The notes under the pieces: generated by a model
Databases searched by the model: none
What the model saw: the letters and a program-made list of their open reading frames with translations, nothing else
What the model was told of the DNA's origin: nothing
Program-made: the position numbers and the translations under genes
Source of the DNA: AG-12 sp027319585
Lineage (GTDB): Bacteria; Chloroflexota; Dormibacteria; Aeolococcales; Bog-877
Direction: 5' to 3'
NCBI GenBank assembly: GCA_027319585.1
Contig: DAHVMY010000008.1
Span: 1-52,129, forward strand
Length of the DNA stretch: 52,129 bases
In this document: positions 51,866 through 52,129 of the stretch, piece by piece
Layout: each line of letters opens with the position of its first letter
Position numbering within the stretch: the first letter of the stretch is position 1

Positions 51866-52129
51866 CATCTGCGCCGCACCAGCGCGTCCGACCCTCCAGC
51901 GCTGCAGGAGGCGAGGCCGGTTGCGCCACCCATGGCAGGCGGGCCATGAGCTATGCGGCCCGCGCGGCCGGGTCCCGCGGTAGGACGGTTAGCCTGGCCC
52001 AGGCGATTACGGTGAGCCCCCGAGCGTCCCCGAGGTTGCGCCATCGGACACCACGACCGCCACCGATCACCCGTATACTGCCCGCCCAAGGCCGCCCGGG
52101 ATCAGAGGGCGACCTCTTGCGGAGGTTGC
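51866..52129. other. Right-hand end of the window
   Basis: 264 bp without a recognisable gene. TATACT at 52074-52079 (plus strand) could be the -10 box of a gene or leader beyond the window. CGGAGG near 52120 could be its ribosome-binding site, but no start codon is in view. Confidence 0.4.

Noticed and set aside
1..52129. CRISPR arrays, insertion sequences and phage genes
   Set aside because: No regularly spaced repeats, transposase or integrase motifs were found.

Overview
The window is 52 kb of dense, GC-rich bacterial chromosome. Housekeeping order, lipobox-bearing secreted proteins, frequent GTG/TTG starts and stop/start overlaps of the form NTGA point to a high-GC monoderm-type Terrabacteria lineage. 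Dormibacterota/Chloroflexota or a deep Actinomycetota lineage is my best inference; there is no rRNA or other decisive marker here. No CRISPR array, IS element or phage gene was seen.

Region 1 (1-3.9 kb): a minus-strand AAA+ ATPase with an N-terminal extension, back to back with a plus-strand class A penicillin-binding protein. Region 2 (3.9-27.5 kb) is an almost unbroken minus-strand catabolic block. It holds an AstE/aspartoacylase-like metallohydrolase, a DUF885 hydrolase, an M20 dipeptidase, an SDR, a RraA-like protein, an M19 dipeptidase, a zinc alcohol dehydrogenase, a ketopantoate-reductase/amidase fusion, an amidohydrolase, a second SDR, a glycosylasparaginase-type Ntn hydrolase and four paralogous family-5 (peptide/nickel type) substrate-binding lipoproteins. 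One binding-protein gene is broken by a Trp-to-stop change. No permease or ABC ATPase is present. The block reads as a peptide/amide scavenging island.

Region 3 (26.5-32.3 kb) is a translation/GTPase cluster: rplU-rpmA-obgE-nadD-rsfS, with a flavin-dependent LLM oxidoreductase coupled behind rsfS. A lipoprotein gene and maf, also on the minus strand, lie upstream of it. Region 4 (32.4-36.7 kb) is four overlapping membrane-protein genes downstream of valS. Two carry recognisable proton-antiporter (NuoL/M/N, HyfB/F) family signatures but lack the conserved proton-channel Glu and Lys. This is the best candidate for an undescribed system. Region 5 (36.7-45.5 kb): tRNA-Leu(UAG)-tig-clpP-small zinc protein-clpX-metE-valS, all on the minus strand.

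Region 6 (45.7-49.0 kb), plus strand: a small membrane protein, a cellulose-synthase-like GT2 glycosyltransferase with a Pro/Ser-rich tail, a 76-residue helical protein and tRNA-Arg(ACG). Region 7 (49.2-52.1 kb): an ECF41-type sigma factor translationally coupled to an NAD-dependent epimerase, preceded by a sequence matching the ECF41 promoter, then a VOC-family protein. The last bases hold a -10-like box whose gene lies outside the window.
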